Part shown: positions 18,306-26,837 of the stretch, in pieces | Position numbering within the stretch: position 1 is the stretch's first letter | Layout: each line of letters opens with the position of its first letter | Assembly (NCBI RefSeq): GCF_030813695.1 | Contig: NZ_JAUSVA010000002.1 | Location: forward strand, 1,054,001 to 1,118,000 | DNA: 64,000 bases | Direction: 5' to 3' | From: Kitasatospora herbaricolor | Lineage (GTDB): Bacteria; Actinomycetota; Actinomycetes; Streptomycetales; Streptomycetaceae | The notes under the pieces: model-generated | Databases searched by the model: none | What the model was told of the DNA's origin: nothing | What the model saw: the letters and a program-made list of their open reading frames with translations, nothing else | Made by a program: the position numbers and the translations under genes

Positions 18306-18932
18306 CTACCTCCCCGTGGGCTGCCCCTCCACGGGGGCACCGTCGCCCGGGCCCGCGGCGCCGAGGCGCCATGCCTCGATGTCGCGGTAGCGGATCGGCC
18401 CGGGGCCGCGGCCGATGTTGCTGCCGACCAGGTGGAGACGCTCGGTCCGCCACGGTCGGCCGACGAACCCGGCGAGAGCGGCCGCAACCTGCGGCACGCT
18501 GGTGGGATCGTCGCGGCGGGCCCGTGCCAGCGTCAGATGAGGGCGCAGCGGGCGGTCGCGGAACTCGATCCCGCGGGACCTGACCAGCTCCCGGACGTCG
18601 GTGGCGAACCGGTGCAGCCCCTCCAGGTCGCCGTCGATGCCGCTCCACAGCAGTCGCTCGTCGAAGTGGCCGCCCCCACGCAGGCCCAGTTCCAGGGCGG
18701 GCTGCGACGCGGCCCGGCCGGCCAGTGCCGACCGCAGCGACGGCACCGCCGTGGCGGGAAGCTCACCGAGGAAGGCCAGGGTGATGTGCCAGTCCTCGAT
18801 CCGGTTCCAGCGCAGCCGCGGGTACCTGGTGTAGGCAGGCTGCAGGACGTGGGCCAGCTCGTCCTTGGCGTCGTCGGGCGGGGCCAGCGCCACGAAGACG
18901 CGCAGGGTCGAGGGCTCGGGGGAAACGTCCAC
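18306..18932 (-). CDS. thpR: RNA 2',3'-cyclic phosphodiesterase (ThpR/LigT)
   Basis: This 208-aa 2H phosphoesterase has both catalytic motifs, HITL near residue 49 and HLTL near residue 130, and starts with LRVFVALAPP. ThpR opens 2',3'-cyclic phosphates of RNA and can ligate tRNA half molecules in vitro; it is cytosolic. The length fits the bacterial family of about 180-200 aa, with a short disordered C-terminal tail. The start is GTG with a weak ribosome site. A second, divergent 2H protein occurs at 39.8 kb. Confidence 0.85.
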   Translation of the reverse strand: MDVSPEPSTLRVFVALAPPDDAKDELAHVLQPAYTRYPRLRWNRIEDWHITLAFLGELPATAVPSLRSALAGRAASQPALELGLRGGGHFDERLLWSGIDGDLEGLHRFATDVRELVRSRGIEFRDRPLRPHLTLARARRDDPTSVPQVAAALAGFVGRPWRTERLHLVGSNIGRGPGPIRYRDIEAWRLGAAGPGDGAPVEGQPTGR

Positions 18933-19150
18933 CAGGGATTTCTAGCACCCCCGGCGTTCCCGGCCGACCGGCAGGCCCCCGCCGCGGGGCGGGACCGGCG
19001 CCCTTCGGCGGGAGCGTCCGGGCAGACCGGCGTCACGACTTGCTTGCCACGTCCGTTCCCGGTCGCTCCTCCCGGTCCGGAGGCCTTCGGCACCCGCGCG
19101 GCCGCTCCGCGCCGCACGGCCGCCGGGGGGTCGGCATCGGCCGCCTCGGC

Positions 19151-19513
19151 TCACCGGCCTACGGTCGCGCCACCGTGCCGCGCCGCCCGTGAGCGACGCA
19201 CTCGCAGCAGGACCAGGCCCGCGCACAGCACGCCGACCGCACCGAACGGGTAGGGCCACCACCCCAAGCGGCTCAGGGCGGTCATCACGGCCACGGCGAA
19301 GCCCATGGCGGACAGCACGAGGAGGCTGAAGTTCTCCCAGCCGAAGGTGCCGCTCGCGGCGGCCACCCTCCGGTCGAAGCCGGCGTGCGCGGCGCGCAGG
19401 TGCTCCTCGTGCTCGTGCAGCAGGCCGTAGGTCTCCTCGATGTGGTTCATGCCCTCGGGGGGCTCCGGTTCCCACTCCCGGCCCCGGCGGCGCCGCGGCC
19501 GGAGGCTCACCAT
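19151..19513 (-). CDS. Small membrane protein of unknown function
   Basis: The product has 120 aa. A basic, Pro-rich N-terminus is followed by a charged helix (HIEETYGLLHEHEEHLRAAHAGFDRRV) that may form a coiled coil. Two transmembrane spans follow (FSLLVLSAMGFAVAVMTAL and FGAVGVLCAGLVLL), and a basic tail that would face the cytoplasm. It lies 30 bp behind the GAF-domain membrane protein and is probably cotranscribed with it. No family is recognised. Confidence 0.65.
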   Translation of the reverse strand: MVSLRPRRRRGREWEPEPPEGMNHIEETYGLLHEHEEHLRAAHAGFDRRVAAASGTFGWENFSLLVLSAMGFAVAVMTALSRLGWWPYPFGAVGVLCAGLVLLRVRRSRAARHGGATVGR

Positions 19514-19543
19514 GCGGCGTACCCCGTCATGTCCGTCCTCCTC

Positions 19544-20362
19544 CTAGGCCAGGGCCTGCGCCGCGCCCAGCAACCCGGCCAGCGACTTCATCAGGTCCAC
19601 ATGGACGGTGGTCAGATCGGCGGCTCCCGGCGCGTCCACGGCCAGGACGCCGATCTGCCGGCTCCCGGCCAGCACCGGAACGGCGATGACCGAGCGGTAC
19701 CTGGTGCTCGCCTGGTCGACCTTGCTCACCAGTTCGGTCACCGAGCCGACGTGGTAGTGGGCGCCCGGTTCCAGGATGTCATGCAGGAAGTGGCTCCCCG
19801 CTGCCCCGTCGATCACGGGGCGCGGGCCGGGGGTGGCACCCGCCCAGTCCACGAGGGTGAACCTGTGCAGGGCCGGGTCGGCGAGGCGGTAGAAGGCGCA
19901 CCGCGCGGTCGGGAGCTGCGACACGGGATCCCGCCCGGCGGTCAGGACTGAGGCTCCCACCAGCACCTTCTGCAGGATCAGAGCGGACTGCGCAGCCTGC
20001 GAGGCGACGAGTCCGACGGGCGGCGCCCCCGCCCCTGGGTGCGCGGCCAGGTGGTCCTGGGCGAGTTTGCCCAGCGCCACCGAGAGCGGAGCGAGCGTCG
20101 AATGGTACGAGAGGGCGAGGGCGGCGGCCGCGTCACCGGCCTCCTTCCGCGCGTGCTCCTTCTCCCGCTCGTTGAGAGCGGTCTCCGAAGCCGCCACCAG
20201 GACGACGCCCACCGCCAGCACCGCGCCGATCCACAGGACGGTCCGGTGGTTGCCGTTCTCCTTGTCCCCGGCGAGGACCGAGGTGAGGAAGACGCCCGAG
20301 GCGAGGGCGCTGGAGCTCACCAACAGGAAGAGCTTCAACCAGTACCTGCGAAGCCAGTCCAT
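19544..20362 (-). CDS. Membrane protein with a C-terminal GAF domain
   Basis: The product has 272 aa starting MDWLRRYWLKLF. Two transmembrane helices occupy about 8-30 and 44-60, then a coiled helix (ALNEREKEHARKEAG). A GAF domain lies at about 120-265 (CAFYRLADPALHRF, YRSVIAVPVLAGSRQIGVLAVDAP). GAF domains bind small ligands or dimerise in signalling proteins. No kinase, cyclase or phosphatase domain follows, so this is a stand-alone sensor whose output is unknown. It forms a probable two-gene operon with the small membrane protein downstream. Confidence 0.75.
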   Translation of the reverse strand: MDWLRRYWLKLFLLVSSSALASGVFLTSVLAGDKENGNHRTVLWIGAVLAVGVVLVAASETALNEREKEHARKEAGDAAAALALSYHSTLAPLSVALGKLAQDHLAAHPGAGAPPVGLVASQAAQSALILQKVLVGASVLTAGRDPVSQLPTARCAFYRLADPALHRFTLVDWAGATPGPRPVIDGAAGSHFLHDILEPGAHYHVGSVTELVSKVDQASTRYRSVIAVPVLAGSRQIGVLAVDAPGAADLTTVHVDLMKSLAGLLGAAQALA

Positions 20363-20607
20363 CCCACCCCGTCGTGTCGTCGTCCTCCGAAGGCCGGGCC
20401 GGGCTCCGGTCATGTGACGACCGACCCACCCGAACCGGAGAGACGACCGGACCAGCGTCATGGTTCCCACGCCGCAAGCCACTTGGGAACCACCGTGACC
20501 ACCCGGGGCGGGACCAGCAGCGGCGGGAGGGGCGCACCACGCGGGCTGTCGGCGGGCCGGGCCGCTCCCTCCCCTACGGTGCGGCAGAGGGAGCGTTCCC
20601 GTCGTTG

Positions 20608-21156
20608 CTAGGGCACGGCGGGCTGAACGGCGGCGCCGGCGCAGCCGTGGTCCAGTGCGACGCGAAGCCGGTCGACCTCGGCCGGCCCGGCGAGTCCCCG
20701 CTTGGGGAGCAGGGTGACGCAGGAGGCGTTCTTGTCCCCGCTCAGCAGGACGAAGAGCCCGGGGGTCTCGACGTAGCGTGGTGCCGCCTGCCAGGTGAGG
20801 GTGCTGGACGAGTGCTCGTTGCGCACCGCGATGCCCGAAGCGTCCACGGCGGCCCGGAACTCGCCCTTGTCGGCCGCCAGCCGGTGGAACTGCCGGGCCT
20901 GCAAGCGCGGCACGCCCAGCAGTACCAGCGGGAGGACGACCAGCATGACCACCAGCGGCGGATCGACGGTGCCCTCGTTCGCCAGTGACAGTGCCGTGGC
21001 GACCACCGTGAGGGCGAACGCCGCGACCAGCAGCCGGCTCGTCCGCCGGCCGGCTGCGCCGGCCTTCGAGCGGGCTGCCAGTGCCTCCCGGAAGTCCTCG
21101 ACCGTCAGCTGGTACGTCAGTTCCACCGGTGTGCCGGCCTGCTGTTCCCCGCCCAT
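20608..21156 (-). CDS. YcxB-like membrane protein
   Basis: The product has 182 aa with AGGAGAG before the ATG. The N-terminal VELTYQLTVEDFREALAAR, two adjacent transmembrane spans (about 43-60 and 68-85), and a C-terminal half with GEFRAAVDASGIAVRN and a VLLSGDKNASCVTLLPKRGL element match the YcxB-like family. In that family the soluble domain after the helices is predicted to be beta-rich. The function is unknown across the family. The gene is separated from the GAF gene by about 245 bp and is likely transcribed alone. Confidence 0.75.
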   Translation of the reverse strand: MGGEQQAGTPVELTYQLTVEDFREALAARSKAGAAGRRTSRLLVAAFALTVVATALSLANEGTVDPPLVVMLVVLPLVLLGVPRLQARQFHRLAADKGEFRAAVDASGIAVRNEHSSSTLTWQAAPRYVETPGLFVLLSGDKNASCVTLLPKRGLAGPAEVDRLRVALDHGCAGAAVQPAVP

Positions 21157-21457
21157 GTGCTCTCCTCGCCAAGTGATCGACCAGGGATGCTAACGCGGCG
21201 GCGGCCGCCACTGCGACATGGATTCCGGGCCCGTCCTTACCGCTCCCACCTCGGATGACGTCACGGCACCCCGTAAGGCGCGCCGGACGGCCGGACGCCG
21301 CAGCGGGCGCCCGCTGCGCTGCGCACGTCGGGACCGACGCGTGCCGGGGTGCGGCCGGGCAGATCGGGCGACGGCGCCGTCCGACCGGCCCTGGCCACCG
21401 CCGGGGGCCGTGGACCGCCGGTTCGGCTCGAAGCGGGTGTGCGCTCGTGCTCCCCGG
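21157..21457. other. Intergenic region, no gene seen
   Basis: These roughly 300 bp lie upstream of the YcxB-like gene and downstream of the HNH gene. No frame is convincing. An isolated TGACGTCA palindrome at 21256-21263 has no obvious partner site. Confidence 0.4.
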
Positions 21458-21898
21458 TCAGCGGCGGCCGGTGGCCAGGATGACGAGGAACTGGCCGCCG
21501 CCCGCCTCGATGTCGGCGGTCACCGGCAGCCCCGGCACCAGCCGGGAGAACCGGTCCACCAGCCAGTCCGCCGCCTCCTGGGCGTCCTTCCGGGTCGGGC
21601 AACGGCCGACCGTCTCGCGGCCGCCCTTGCGCTCCAGCCGCCCGGCAACGGTGAGCAGCGGCGCGGGTTCGACCACGTACAGGCGCTCCGGCCAGGCGAT
21701 GACCACCTTGACCGCGCCCTTGCGCGAGTTGCAGCCGCGGTGCGCCAGCCGCTCGGCGACCTTGGCCTTCCGGTCGGTGGTCCGGCTGTCGACGCTGGGC
21801 CCCCGCTGGTCGTTCACCGACTTGTCGGGGTCGACCGGTTCGTCGCACACCCAGCAGCGCCAGCCGTCGCGCTCAGCCACATCATCAAGGAGACTCAC
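21458..21898 (-). CDS. HNH-like zinc-binding protein
   Basis: The product has 146 aa using the GTG start that gives MSLLDDVAERDGWRCWVCDEPVD; an ATG 39 bases further upstream is possible. CWVC near the N-terminus and HRGCNSRKG about 50 residues later form the usual Cys/His set of an HNH (treble-clef) nuclease fold. The C-terminal part (CPTRKDAQEAADWLVDRFSRLV) is not typical of HNH enzymes and may bind a partner. Whether it is an active nuclease cannot be decided from the sequence. Confidence 0.7.
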   Translation of the reverse strand: MSLLDDVAERDGWRCWVCDEPVDPDKSVNDQRGPSVDSRTTDRKAKVAERLAHRGCNSRKGAVKVVIAWPERLYVVEPAPLLTVAGRLERKGGRETVGRCPTRKDAQEAADWLVDRFSRLVPGLPVTADIEAGGGQFLVILATGRR

Positions 21899-22023
21899 CC
21901 GAGCAAACCTAGCCTGCCCGGCCGCCACCTCGCACATCAGGGCCTCGGCGGCCCACCCATCGACCACCGATGTGAACGACGAGCGCCGGCCGCGTCTCCG
22001 CCTTCGGGCCGGCCGTCGCCGCT

Positions 22024-22995
22024 TCAGCGCTCGGCGGCCCGCTTGACGGCGTAGAAGACGCCGGCACCGACGACGAGCATGGCGACGGCGGACCCGAGGA
22101 GGATTCCGGTGGTCCCGGAGGAGCCGGTGCGGGCGAGTTCCTGCGGCGCGGCAGCGGGCGTGGGGCTCGGGGCGGCGGTGTCGGGGGCGCCGGTGGTCGG
22201 GACGACGGCCGGGGTGGTGTTGTCGGCGGCGGGGACGGTGGCCGGCTGCGCCGGGGCGCCGGTGGTCGGGGCGGCGGTGGGCACCGGGGTCGACTTCGCC
22301 GGGGCGGGGGTCGAGCTGACCGGGGCGGGGCTGGTGGGGGTGGGGCTGGTGGGGGCCTTGGCGTGGTTGATCTTGATGTCGAAGTCCTTGGAGTCCGAGA
22401 CCGTGGAGTCCTCCGCCTCGGCCAGCAGGCCGACGTTGATGACGGACACGTCCGTCGGCAGCTTCGCCGAGACGCCGAAGCGGTACTTCATGTGCGCCGT
22501 CTCGCCCTTGCCGAGGCCGAAGGTCGGCATCGCCTCGTCGCGCACCCAGACCACCGGGTCGCAGCTGTGACGCAGCGACAGCGGCTGCCAGGCGCCGCGG
22601 TTCCACCACTGCATCGTGAGGTCCGGGATCTGCAGTCCGCCGTTCGGGTTGAAGAGCGCGACGAGCGGCCGGACCGTCGTGTAGGGACCGTCGGTGTCGT
22701 TGGTGATGTCGACCGAGATCTCCTGCGGCTCGTCGCCGACCGTCACGGCGGTGGGCACCTTCAGGACGGTGACGTTCAGGGCCCCCTTGTGCCTCGCAGG
22801 AACGTCCTGCTGCGGGCCCGTGCCCCCGCCGGCCGCCGGGGTCGTGGCGTTCGCGGCCGGGGCGGTGGCGGCGGTTTCCGGCTCCTCGCCGCAGGCCCAG
22901 GCGTTGGTGGGGGCGGCGAGCAGCGGCAGGGCCACGCCGAGGGTGAGGGCGGCGGCGGAGGTGGCGACAAAGCGGGAGATAACGGGCGTACGCAT
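22024..22995 (-). CDS. Cell-wall-anchored surface protein with LAxTG sortase signal
   Basis: The product has 323 aa. It has a Sec signal peptide ending near ...APTNAWA and a beta-rich domain (about 70-215) with VTVGDEPQEISVDITNDTDGPYTT and VLFNPNGG-like segments. A long Pro/Thr/Ala/Ser wall-spanning linker (about 220-285) follows. The sorting signal is LARTG, then a hydrophobic helix and a basic tail (KRAAER). LAxTG is the recognition motif of class E sortases of Streptomyces, so the protein should end covalently linked to peptidoglycan. The role of the exposed domain is unknown. A Cys soon after the signal peptide and one in the domain could pair. Confidence 0.82.
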   Translation of the reverse strand: MRTPVISRFVATSAAALTLGVALPLLAAPTNAWACGEEPETAATAPAANATTPAAGGGTGPQQDVPARHKGALNVTVLKVPTAVTVGDEPQEISVDITNDTDGPYTTVRPLVALFNPNGGLQIPDLTMQWWNRGAWQPLSLRHSCDPVVWVRDEAMPTFGLGKGETAHMKYRFGVSAKLPTDVSVINVGLLAEAEDSTVSDSKDFDIKINHAKAPTSPTPTSPAPVSSTPAPAKSTPVPTAAPTTGAPAQPATVPAADNTTPAVVPTTGAPDTAAPSPTPAAAPQELARTGSSGTTGILLGSAVAMLVVGAGVFYAVKRAAER

Positions 22996-23317
22996 GACAG
23001 GAGTCCCCCAGGGCGGTGAGTGTCGGTGGTTTTTCGAACCGGGCGCTTCCCCGCGCCCTCACCCTGATAGACGTGCATCCCCATCGGAGGTTGCAGGCGG
23101 TTTCGAAGATCTTTCCGCGCACCGGGACGACGCCCGGAGACGGCCCCGGACGGCATCCGAACTCCCGGCCGCAGGCGGTCTGCCGGGGCGCCGACCACGC
23201 CCCCCGTCCCGGGCTGCGCCCGGCGGTCCACCGGGGACCCATCTGCGAGGGGCCCGGGGCGGCCGCCAGGGTCGTGGGTCTGGACAGGGCCGCAGCGGTC
23301 GGTCAGTCTTCACCACC
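22996..23317. other. Divergent intergenic region
   Basis: These 322 bp lie between the minus-strand surface protein and the plus-strand mycothiol-dependent-type protein, and so hold promoters for both. No supported open frame. Confidence 0.4.
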
Positions 23318-24136
23318 ATGACCCTCCCGCTCTCCCAGCAGTCCCCCGATGCCGTGCGCACCGCGCTCTTCGAGGCGGTCACCGCGGTCGGCCACGAGGC
23401 CGTCGCCCTGCTCGCCGGCTGCCGCGGCGACGCGCCGATACCCGGCGCCGAGTGGACGGTGGCCGAGGCCGCCGCCCACCTGGCGATGGTCAACGAGTTG
23501 ATGGCCGCACTGGCCGCGGGCGAGGAACGTCCCTACGGGGACGGCACCCCGGGCTCGCTGGCCGCGGCGAACGCCGCGTCGCTGGCCGAGCGACCGGAGC
23601 GGGACCCGGCCGTGCTGGCCGAGGAGATCGCGCGGCAGGCACGGGCGTTCACCGCGGCGGCCGGCCCGCGCGCCGGCACCGAGACGGTGGTGACCCCGCT
23701 GGGCCCGATGAGCCTGGACATCCTCGGCTCCTACCTGCTGACCCACATGCTGGGCCACCTGTACGACATCGCCGTCGCCCTCGGGCGGCCCCACCCGATC
23801 GACCGCCACCGCGCCGCGCTGGCGCTCCCGTTCGTGCGGACGGCCATGCCGTGGGTGGTGGACGCGCGCGCCGCGGCCGGCCACAACGCCTGCTACCGGC
23901 TGCGGGTGCGCGGTCTGGACGGGTTCGCGGCGACCTTCACGGACGGCGCCGCGGTGGTGAGCCAGGAGCCGCCGCGCCGGCCGGACTGCACGATCCTCAC
24001 CGGGCCGGTGGCGTTCCTGCTCATCGCCCTGGGCCGCTACAGCGCCACCGACGCCCTCCTCCGGGGCAACGTGCTCGCCTGGGGCCGTCGGCCGTGGCTG
24101 GCCCTGGACTTCCCCCGGCTGTTCAAGGCCCCCTGA
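23318..24136 (+). CDS. Maleylpyruvate isomerase-type, mycothiol-dependent protein (DinB/MDMPI fold)
   Basis: The product has 272 aa. The N-terminal four-helix DinB-like domain contains GAEWTVAEAAAHLAMVNELM near residue 45 and THMLGHLYDIA near 145. These supply the His residues (AAHL, HMLGH) that bind metal in mycothiol-dependent isomerases and transferases. A smaller C-terminal SCP2-like domain (about 190-272, RLRVRGLDGFAATFTDGAA, ALGRYSATDALLRG) completes the usual architecture. Such proteins use mycothiol, the actinobacterial thiol; the substrate here is unknown. The gene is alone on its strand. Confidence 0.82.
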   Translation: MTLPLSQQSPDAVRTALFEAVTAVGHEAVALLAGCRGDAPIPGAEWTVAEAAAHLAMVNELMAALAAGEERPYGDGTPGSLAAANAASLAERPERDPAVLAEEIARQARAFTAAAGPRAGTETVVTPLGPMSLDILGSYLLTHMLGHLYDIAVALGRPHPIDRHRAALALPFVRTAMPWVVDARAAAGHNACYRLRVRGLDGFAATFTDGAAVVSQEPPRRPDCTILTGPVAFLLIALGRYSATDALLRGNVLAWGRRPWLALDFPRLFKAP

Positions 24137-24512
24137 GCGCGGGCCGGCACCAACCGGCCGGACCACGGCCCTACGGACGGCAGCCGGACGGGCTGCCCGG
24201 CCCGAGGCGACCGCCCGACGGCGCGGCGCGGACGGCCCGGCGGAGTGCGCCGCCGGGGAGGGGCGTACACGATGCGTTCCGCGCCCCGGGCAGACGCGCC
24301 CGTCCGGGGCGGCGCAGCCGCCGGAAACGGTTCGTCCGGGCCGCCGCCGCGGGCCTCGACCGGTCGAAACCGGCGCGCAAGAGCGCACCCGCAGCCGCCA
24401 CGCGACACCGGCCGCCCCCCGGCCGGCCTTGGCAGGGATCACCGCGACCACAGAAGCTCTGTGCACGGCCGATCGTCGACCGGCCTCAGCCACCTGCCCT
24501 GGAGGACCCTCC
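24137..24512. other. Intergenic region before the choice-of-anchor C gene
   Basis: 376 bp without a convincing gene. The right end carries the GGAGGA ribosome site of the next gene. Confidence 0.4.
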
Positions 24513-25109
24513 ATGTCGTTCTCGCGCACCCGCATCGTGCTCACCGCCGTGCTCGTCGCCGGCGCCACCGCCATGGCCGCCCCGGCCCAGGCCGCCGGCG
24601 GCCACCGCGCGCTCAGCCACTTCGACGACGGAAGCTTCGAGACGCCCAAGGCCCCCGCGAACGCCTTCACCGGCCTGACCGCCGGTCAGACCGTCGGCCC
24701 GTGGAAGGTCACCGCCGGCAGCGTGGACCTGATCGGCGCCGGATTCTGGCAGGCCGCCGAGGGCGACCAGTCGCTCGACCTCAACGGGTCCGGCAGCGGC
24801 ACCGTCGCCCAGAGCTTCACCACCGTCCCGGGTACCACCTACTCCGTCACCTACGCACTCGCCGGCAACCCGGAGGGCGGGGTGGCCCTGCGGACCGGCC
24901 GGGCACTGATCGACGGCCAGGACTTCCAGGACTTCTCCTTCGACGTCACCGGCAGGACGAGGACGGCCATGGGGTACGTCGGACACCAGTTCAGCTTCGT
25001 CGCGCAGGGCACGTCCACCACCCTGGGCTTCGCCAGCACCGTCGCCGGGGCGTACGGCCCGGTGATCGACAACGTCCAGGTCAAGGAGTGCAAGCCCTGC
25101 TGCGGGTGA
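24513..25109 (+). CDS. Secreted choice-of-anchor C/DUF642-like protein
   Basis: The product has 198 aa with a Sec signal peptide ending at AQAA (about residue 28) and GGAGGA before the ATG. The mature domain begins with FDDGSFETP and contains GPWKVTAGSVDLIGAGFWQAAEGDQSLDLNG, the carbohydrate-binding-like jelly-roll signature of DUF642/choice-of-anchor C proteins. It ends VIDNVQVKECKPCCG. There is no membrane anchor, so it is probably released or held by the wall. A role in binding wall or plant polysaccharides is only a family-level guess. Confidence 0.8.
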   Translation: MSFSRTRIVLTAVLVAGATAMAAPAQAAGGHRALSHFDDGSFETPKAPANAFTGLTAGQTVGPWKVTAGSVDLIGAGFWQAAEGDQSLDLNGSGSGTVAQSFTTVPGTTYSVTYALAGNPEGGVALRTGRALIDGQDFQDFSFDVTGRTRTAMGYVGHQFSFVAQGTSTTLGFASTVAGAYGPVIDNVQVKECKPCCG

Positions 25110-25145
25110 CCGGCCCGATCCGCCGGGGCGGGCGGTGGCCTGCGG

Positions 25146-25178
25146 CCCGCACCGGGACCTCACCAGCCCCGGTGCGGG
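25146..25178. terminator. Bidirectional hairpin between convergent genes
   Basis: CCCGCACCGGG and CCCGGTGCGGG form a perfect 11-bp stem with an 11-base loop, 36 bp after the secreted protein's stop and before the end of the convergent PheS-like gene. Confidence 0.75.
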
Positions 25179-25235
25179 GTGACGCGCCGGTGAGGCCGGC
25201 CCCGTCCCAGCGGGCCGTGCCGGTCTCACCGTCCG

Positions 25236-26357
25236 TCAGCTGCTCGCCGCCCACTGATGGCCGCTGCCCTGGTGGACGGCGGCGTAGATCCGGTCGCGCA
25301 GCAGGTTGGCGTCGTGGTCGGTGAGGGTGCGGTCCAGGTGCCGGAGGACCACCTTGAGGAGGACGTTCATCTGGTCCGGGCGGGCCCCGAGCCGCTCCCG
25401 TGCCCGGGGCGGCAGGTCCGCGCAGGGCGTCCGGGTGAGGATCTCGACGCTCTCCACACAGTCGGCATCCGTGCCCAGCGCGTCACGGACCCTGTCGCCG
25501 AGGTCCTCCGCCAGGTCGTCCCGGTCGACCGCGACCGAGAGGTCCCGGCGGATCGGGGGCATCGCGGACACCGGCCGGTACGGGGTCAGGTCGGTCATCT
25601 GGCCGGCCACGGACGGTTCGGCCGAGCGCAGGACGCGGATGTCCGGGACGCCCTTGAGCAGCATCAGCATCCGGTCGAGCCCCATGCCGAGCGCGAGGCC
25701 GCTCCACGAGGCGTCCAGGCCGGCCCGCTGAAGCACCTGCGGGTGGGCCAGGCCGCACTCCGCCACCTCGATCCACTCGCCCTGGCGCTCGACGTCCACC
25801 TGGCGGCCGGAGAGGGTGTAGGGGTGGACACGGTCCTCGTGGCGGTGCTCCGCCCCGGGGAGGATCCCCGCCACCAGGGTCGTCACCATGTCGTCCAGGT
25901 CGGGCGTGGTCATGGCGGCCGGGCAGCGGGTGAGACGCCACAGGTCGAGCTGGTGGGGAGTGCCGGTGTGCAGGCGGTCGATGCTGTCGCGGCGGTAGAC
26001 CAGACCGGGGCAGACCAGCAGCACGTCGTCGGCCGGGTCCGCTGCCAGAGCGCGCAGCGCGGCCGGGACGAGAGCGCTGGAGTGGCTCCGCAGCATGCGC
26101 CGATCGTCGACGTAGCGGGTGTAGCGGGTGTCCCGGGTGATGTCGTCGGTGCGGTAGCCGAGGTTGTCGTAGTTGTCCTCGACGGTGACGGTGCGCTCGC
26201 CCCGGTACCAGCGGACCTCGCAGCCCCAGCGGTTCGCCAGTGTGCCGACGGCGCGGTCGAGGACGAGTTGGAGGGCGTGCGGCCCGGCGGCCGGGTCGGT
26301 GAGATCCCGGACGGACAGGTCACGGGCGAGCTGTTCGGCGGAAAGGTGAGCGGGCAT
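25236..26357 (-). CDS. Stand-alone PheS-like ligase (SrmL-type) with FDX-ACB domain
   Basis: The product has 373 aa with AGGAGG before the ATG. Residues about 60-260 are a class II aminoacyl-tRNA-synthetase catalytic core related to the phenylalanyl alpha subunit: motif 2 as CPGLVYRRDSIDRLHTGTPHQLDLWRL in parts, and motif 3 as GLALGMGLDRMLML. Residues about 275-370 resemble the FDX-ACB anticodon-binding domain (RRDLSVAVDRDDL, NVLLKVVLRHLDRTLTDHDAN), which in bacterial PheRS sits on PheT, not PheS. No pheT gene is adjacent, and the tRNA-binding coiled coil is missing. From memory, similar proteins are called PheS-related ligase SrmL after a gene near the spiramycin cluster. The amino acid and acceptor are unknown. 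Confidence 0.8.
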   Translation of the reverse strand: MPAHLSAEQLARDLSVRDLTDPAAGPHALQLVLDRAVGTLANRWGCEVRWYRGERTVTVEDNYDNLGYRTDDITRDTRYTRYVDDRRMLRSHSSALVPAALRALAADPADDVLLVCPGLVYRRDSIDRLHTGTPHQLDLWRLTRCPAAMTTPDLDDMVTTLVAGILPGAEHRHEDRVHPYTLSGRQVDVERQGEWIEVAECGLAHPQVLQRAGLDASWSGLALGMGLDRMLMLLKGVPDIRVLRSAEPSVAGQMTDLTPYRPVSAMPPIRRDLSVAVDRDDLAEDLGDRVRDALGTDADCVESVEILTRTPCADLPPRARERLGARPDQMNVLLKVVLRHLDRTLTDHDANLLRDRIYAAVHQGSGHQWAASS

Positions 26358-26757
26358 GTCGGCCTCCTGGCCAAGGGCGGTGACGGGGGGTCCGCACTCC
26401 CCCCCAGCCCCTGGGCATGACCGCCGTCCTGGGTCGGCCGACTCAGCTCCGCGGACGTGGCGAAGTCGGACCCCTGCGGCGCCCTTCGGGGGCCGGGGGG
26501 CCGGTAAATCGGCGATAGATCGCTACGACGGCCACAGGTGGACTGTAGCCGGACCCCGGCTCCGGGTCCCGCGGTTTTTTCGCGCCGGGTCACCCGCTGC
26601 ACCCCCGGCAGCCCGGTCCCGCGGCCTGCCCCGCCTGGTGCGGCCGAGCCCGCGCCGGGCGCCCGAACGGCCCAGGCCCCGGGCGGTGGAGCCGACCCGG
26701 GTGCTGGGGCCGTCACGGTCGGTGGAGCCGTCCCGGCGGCGGAGGACCGCGGGCACG
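26358..26757. other. Intergenic region upstream of the PheS-like gene
   Basis: About 400 bp without a supported gene. It should carry the promoter of the minus-strand PheS-like gene, with AGGAGG next to its start. A slightly AT-richer patch occurs at 26505-26545 (GGTAAATCGGCGATAGATCG). Confidence 0.4.
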
Positions 26758-26832
26758 CCTGTGGGCACGCCCCGGCCGGAGCCGTGGCGTGCCCACAGGT
26801 ACGGTGCCGGGAGCCCGGCCGGCGCTCCCGGC
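26758..26832 (-). terminator. Two tandem hairpins behind the beta-helix protein gene
   Basis: The nearer hairpin (26806-26832) pairs GCCGGGAGC with GCTCCCGGC. The farther one (26758-26799) is a perfect 14-bp repeat, CCTGTGGGCACGCC with GGCGTGCCCACAGG. Both follow the stop of the minus-strand gene. Confidence 0.75.
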
Positions 26833-26837
26833 GTGCG

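Noticed and set aside
21256..21263. TGACGTCA palindrome as an operator
   Set aside because: A single eight-base palindrome without a nearby start or a second site is likely chance in this sequence.
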